Source: Antitrichia curtipendula
Taxonomy: Eukaryota > Streptophyta > Bryopsida > Hypnales > Leucodontaceae
Direction of reading: 5' to 3'
DNA: 64,000 bases
Assembly (NCBI GenBank): GCA_951230915.1
Contig: OX579638.1
Span: 24,756,696-24,820,695 of the forward strand
The notes beneath the pieces were generated by a model. The model was not told where the DNA came from. It saw only the letters and a list, made by a program, of their open reading frames with translations, and made no database searches. Shown here piece by piece: positions 60,976 to 64,000 of the stretch; the first letter of the stretch is position 1; every line of letters begins with the position of its first letter. The position numbers and the translations under genes were made by a program.

Positions 60976-62162
60976 TTTGTCACAAAACAGTCGGTACTTG
61001 TTTCAGCAAATGAGTAAAAGGATAGGACGCCGGCATGGCCAGTACGTCTCCGCTTACATCAGGAGCTGTACCAGCAGCAAGGAAAGCCTGCAGTTTGTGC
61101 AAGATTTTCAACAGCCTGGTACCACCAACAAAATGAAGCTTCTGAAGTGTAGTTTTTACTCCACTTGGAAATTTTGAAAAATTTCTTGAACATTGTAAGC
61201 ATTGTAGTGAAGTTTGAAGTTGAAGATCTATAACCATGTTTTCATTTAAATATGGAGTGACACGGAAATTTTGTTTTATGTCACAATGTTCTACACTAAA
61301 ATGTACTTCTATTTTGAGAATTTTTGGGTATTTTTCATTTTACTTCAAAAAGTCATGGTAATTTGAAATTTTCACACAGAAATTTGAAATATTTATGACA
61401 AGTAACAAGTAATAGACATGTGATTTCCTCTACGAAAAAGTAAAACCAACAGAATTCACTCATAAATTGTGAAGAAATGGAGGATACAGAGTGGTGAGAG
61501 ATTTTCAAGCTTGATTACGCTGTCACAGGCTCCGTCGTTTTGGGGATAACCCATCCAGTGTCGACCTCAAATAGACAGAAAGGCAAATGGAAAATAAAGA
61601 TAGGAGCGCAAAAAGCTCGTCAGGCCAGCGTGTCTGTGGTGAACTGGTGATCCCACCTGAGTAAAGTTTAACACTAAATCAAGGAAGCCGAGTGGGAGAA
61701 GGTACCACGGCCATGGCTGCCCCGCGTGGATGGGCCAAAATTCCTGCATCCATACGCGTGCAGAATACCTCTGGAACTTCGAAACTGCAGGAGAAGTCTG
61801 CAAGTGAGATGCTAATTATAATGTAATCGAAGGCCATAAGTGGATGAATATGCAAGATCTAGGATAATTGGCGGTGATACTCCACAAACTCCGGTAGTAT
61901 TTGGCATCGCCTGCTATAACTGGCACCCCTCCAGGCCACCACTGGCGAACTATTACAGTACTTCGTCAGAGTTACTGCGCGGCGGAATCCCGACTCTGAT
62001 CGCTAAGCTTTCTTCTTCTCCCACTGAATCAGACGCTCATTTCACTTCCGCTCTCTGTTTCCGATCTTGTGTTTGTGCAGTTCAAGCTCTTTCGACGGTT
62101 TTGAGTGAGAGAGCATTTCTAGTCTGCTGCTGCAGCAAGTTGTTGTTCGAGCGTCTAATCAA

Positions 62163-64000
62163 ATGGCGGGGTCCGTACCCATGGGAAGCGGCCAGTGGAA
62201 CACCGGCCTCTGTGGTTGCTTCGAGGACGGCAAATCGTGTAAGCCATGCTCATCACTTGCTTTAATATCTACCTTGCAAGCATGGAGCTTCTTAGCTAGA
62301 TAATCAACACTCTTAAAATATGAATGTATCCCTTCTTGTCGATGATCTGACCATCGTACAAGTTTCATTGGGATGTAAAGCTCAGAAGACAGATGCTAGT
62401 CTAGTCGTTTGATTATCTGTGTATGGGACATTTGTTGTTGCAGGTCTCTGTTCCTGTTGCTGCCCCTGTATTGTGGTCGGCCAGTTGGTGGAGATTATCG
62501 ATCAAGGGATCACAAGTAAGAAGCTTCGCCACCTAGCTAGCTAGAAACAAGTGCCTAAGAAGCTCTAGTTTGCAGAGGAACCTCAAGTGTTTTATTCAGC
62601 TGTGTGTGTTTGTTTGGATGTGCTTATGTTGGTGAAAATGGTGAGTTCTAGAAACTAGGACTTGTCTAGATCTGAGGCTCCAGACTTCGAGAAATGCAAA
62701 GTTGTGGTTTTTGACAATAAGGGAGTGCTTCCTTGCGGAACTTTGTTGTTTGGTGAGTGCAGCTTGTTTGACTGGAGGAGCGATCTACTTCTTGCTGCAG
62801 TCCCTCACGGGATGCGGATGTTTGTACACTTGCGGCTTCCGAGGCCGCCTTCGAGCCAAGTACGGGCTACCTGCGGATCCTTGCGGTGATTACTGCGTGG
62901 ATTGTTGGTGCCCGTGTTGCTCTCTCGCCCAACAGTACCGCGAATTGAGCAGCCGTGGCATCGAGCCTGACCTTGGTATGTGGTTGTCTCTTGTTCTCTA
63001 ATCTAATAGGGTGTGTCGCGTCTAACTGGGAAGATTGTCGTAATGAATCATTAAGAAATGTTCGGAACATTTGTCTCTGGCAGTTCAGGAACATTTTCTG
63101 CAGTCCAGTAGGAACTTGTCTCGCTGGTTAGGATTTTTTTTTTGCAGTTTTGTAACATCTCTTGCAGATTGGGAGTATTTTCTGTAGATTTGAAATGCCA
63201 TCACTCGCAATTTAGGGACATCTCTCGTAGTTTGAGGACATTTCTTGCAAGTTGGGAACTTGGGATTGTTTTCTGCTGTTATAGATCATCTTTTGCACAC
63301 GCAGTTTAAGAACATGTCTTGCAGTTTAGGAGCACCAGATGTCTGAGCCAAGTTTCGTAGAGAAATCCCGTGACTTCGGATTAGGAAGACTGTTAGGAAG
63401 TTTCTTGACCATGTTTTGTGGGCTAACTCTGGACTCTTGCACTAGCGGTCAACAAGTCACTAAGGTTCATGTACATGTCTTTCTTCTTTGTCAAAAGGTT
63501 GTTTAATTTGATCCCTTTTTTTCATAGGGTTCACAGATTTTGATCTTTTCACCAGTGGTAGAAGGAAACCTTAGAAAGCCAAACTTGAAATGACAGGATG
63601 TCGTGAAATCCATGTCGTCTATCAAATTAGTGCTATGAAAATCATGTAGTTGCAAGTATGTTGGGACAACATCACTGATGCTTTAAATTAACATTCTGAA
63701 ATCCACTTGTAGTTATAAGCGTATTTAAATGACTTTTGTTACTCAGTCGTTAATCCCGTGTAGTTGTAAGCATGACATTGTGAATGTTAAAACCATGTTG
63801 TAGACATGTTGAAATGTTTGTCATTGTAAGCATGTGCTCCCACTTTCCGTTTCTAGGTTGCAAAAATCTCATATCACTTGATCCATTGCACTCAATCTGT
63901 TTTAAGCAAAATACTGACTGTTGCAAGGCTTGTGTTTTTGGATGACTTTCTGCAGGATATGCTGCCAACAGATCTGCGTACGAGCAATCTGCACCTCCTT
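62163..64000 (+). CDS. PLAC8-domain cysteine-rich protein (PCR/CNR type), 3' end outside window
   Basis: Exons: 62163-62238, 62444-62515, 62763-62975 and 63956 to the window edge, with GT/AG sites, giving about 135 visible residues. The start fits MAGSVPMGSGQWNTGLCGCFEDGKSC, the usual beginning of the family. The PLAC8 signature CCCPCIVVGQ (about 29-38) is followed by a hydrophobic stretch (CLTGGAIYFLLQSLTGCGCLY), then RAKYGLP and CWCPCCSLAQQYREL. Plant members (PLANT CADMIUM RESISTANCE, FW2.2-like cell number regulators) are small plasma-membrane proteins linked to metal export, calcium flux or organ size. The sequence alone does not choose between these roles. The last intron is long (980 bp) and holds a minisatellite. 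The leader (61990-62162) is pyrimidine-rich. Confidence 0.93.
63065..63345 (+). repeat. Degenerate 25-30-bp minisatellite in a PLAC8 intron
   Basis: About ten loose copies of (T)CTTGCAGTTTAGGAACAT-like sequence follow one another, for example near 63150, 63165, 63205, 63225, 63245, 63300 and 63320. Many units contain TTGCAG, which looks like a 3' splice site. Confidence 0.65.

Overview
This window is nuclear DNA from a land plant. The evidence is GT-AG introns, long AT-rich gene-free stretches full of repeats, a plant-type CCT-domain protein, a PLAC8/CNR-type cysteine-rich membrane protein, Stowaway-like TIRs, and telo-box/site II promoter motifs. The species cannot be read from the sequence. 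The compact multi-exon genes and unusual transposon content would fit a bryophyte or another seedless plant, but that is a low-confidence guess.

Layout: (1) 1-2524, the 3' part of a CCT-motif gene (+). (2) About 2.5-16.1 kb, a repeat tract: LINE-like tails, TTAA-bounded inverted-repeat elements including a putative 5.8-kb one, a Stowaway-like MITE, a 65-bp minisatellite and a 3.9-kb fold-back structure. (3) 16737-18433, a PPPDE/DeSI-type deSUMOylating isopeptidase (+). (4) 18.9-28.9 kb, gene-poor AT-rich DNA with a (GT)n(TA)n microsatellite, a possible decayed coding fragment and a 20-21-bp GATC minisatellite. (5) 29337-33370, two complete tandem REV7/MAD2L2-like HORMA genes (+) with identical exon structure. 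(6) 34289-38512, a ten-exon WD40 gene (-), convergent with the second REV7 copy, with one GC-AG intron and a Stowaway-like hairpin in another intron. (7) 38712-41141, a cluster of TTAA-bounded elements. (8) 42951-44993, a nearly intact Tc1-type (DD34E) mariner element with 27-bp TIRs and one in-frame stop. (9) 48893-52086, the ribosome-biogenesis factor RRS1 (+), eight exons, with a telo-box, site II and TGACGTCA upstream. (10) 52.1-61.8 kb, more repeat-rich DNA, including two CCGG arrays spaced at two or three helical turns. (11) 62163 to the right edge, a PLAC8-domain gene (+), truncated by the window.

The host genes are unrelated housekeeping or regulatory genes and do not form a cluster. 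The most unusual content is in the mobile and repetitive DNA: a DD34E Tc1 element in a plant, a family of TTAA-flanked CCC...GGG elements, a long fold-back structure, helically phased minisatellites, and the tandem REV7 duplication. Exon boundaries were derived by hand from splice motifs and reading-frame continuity.
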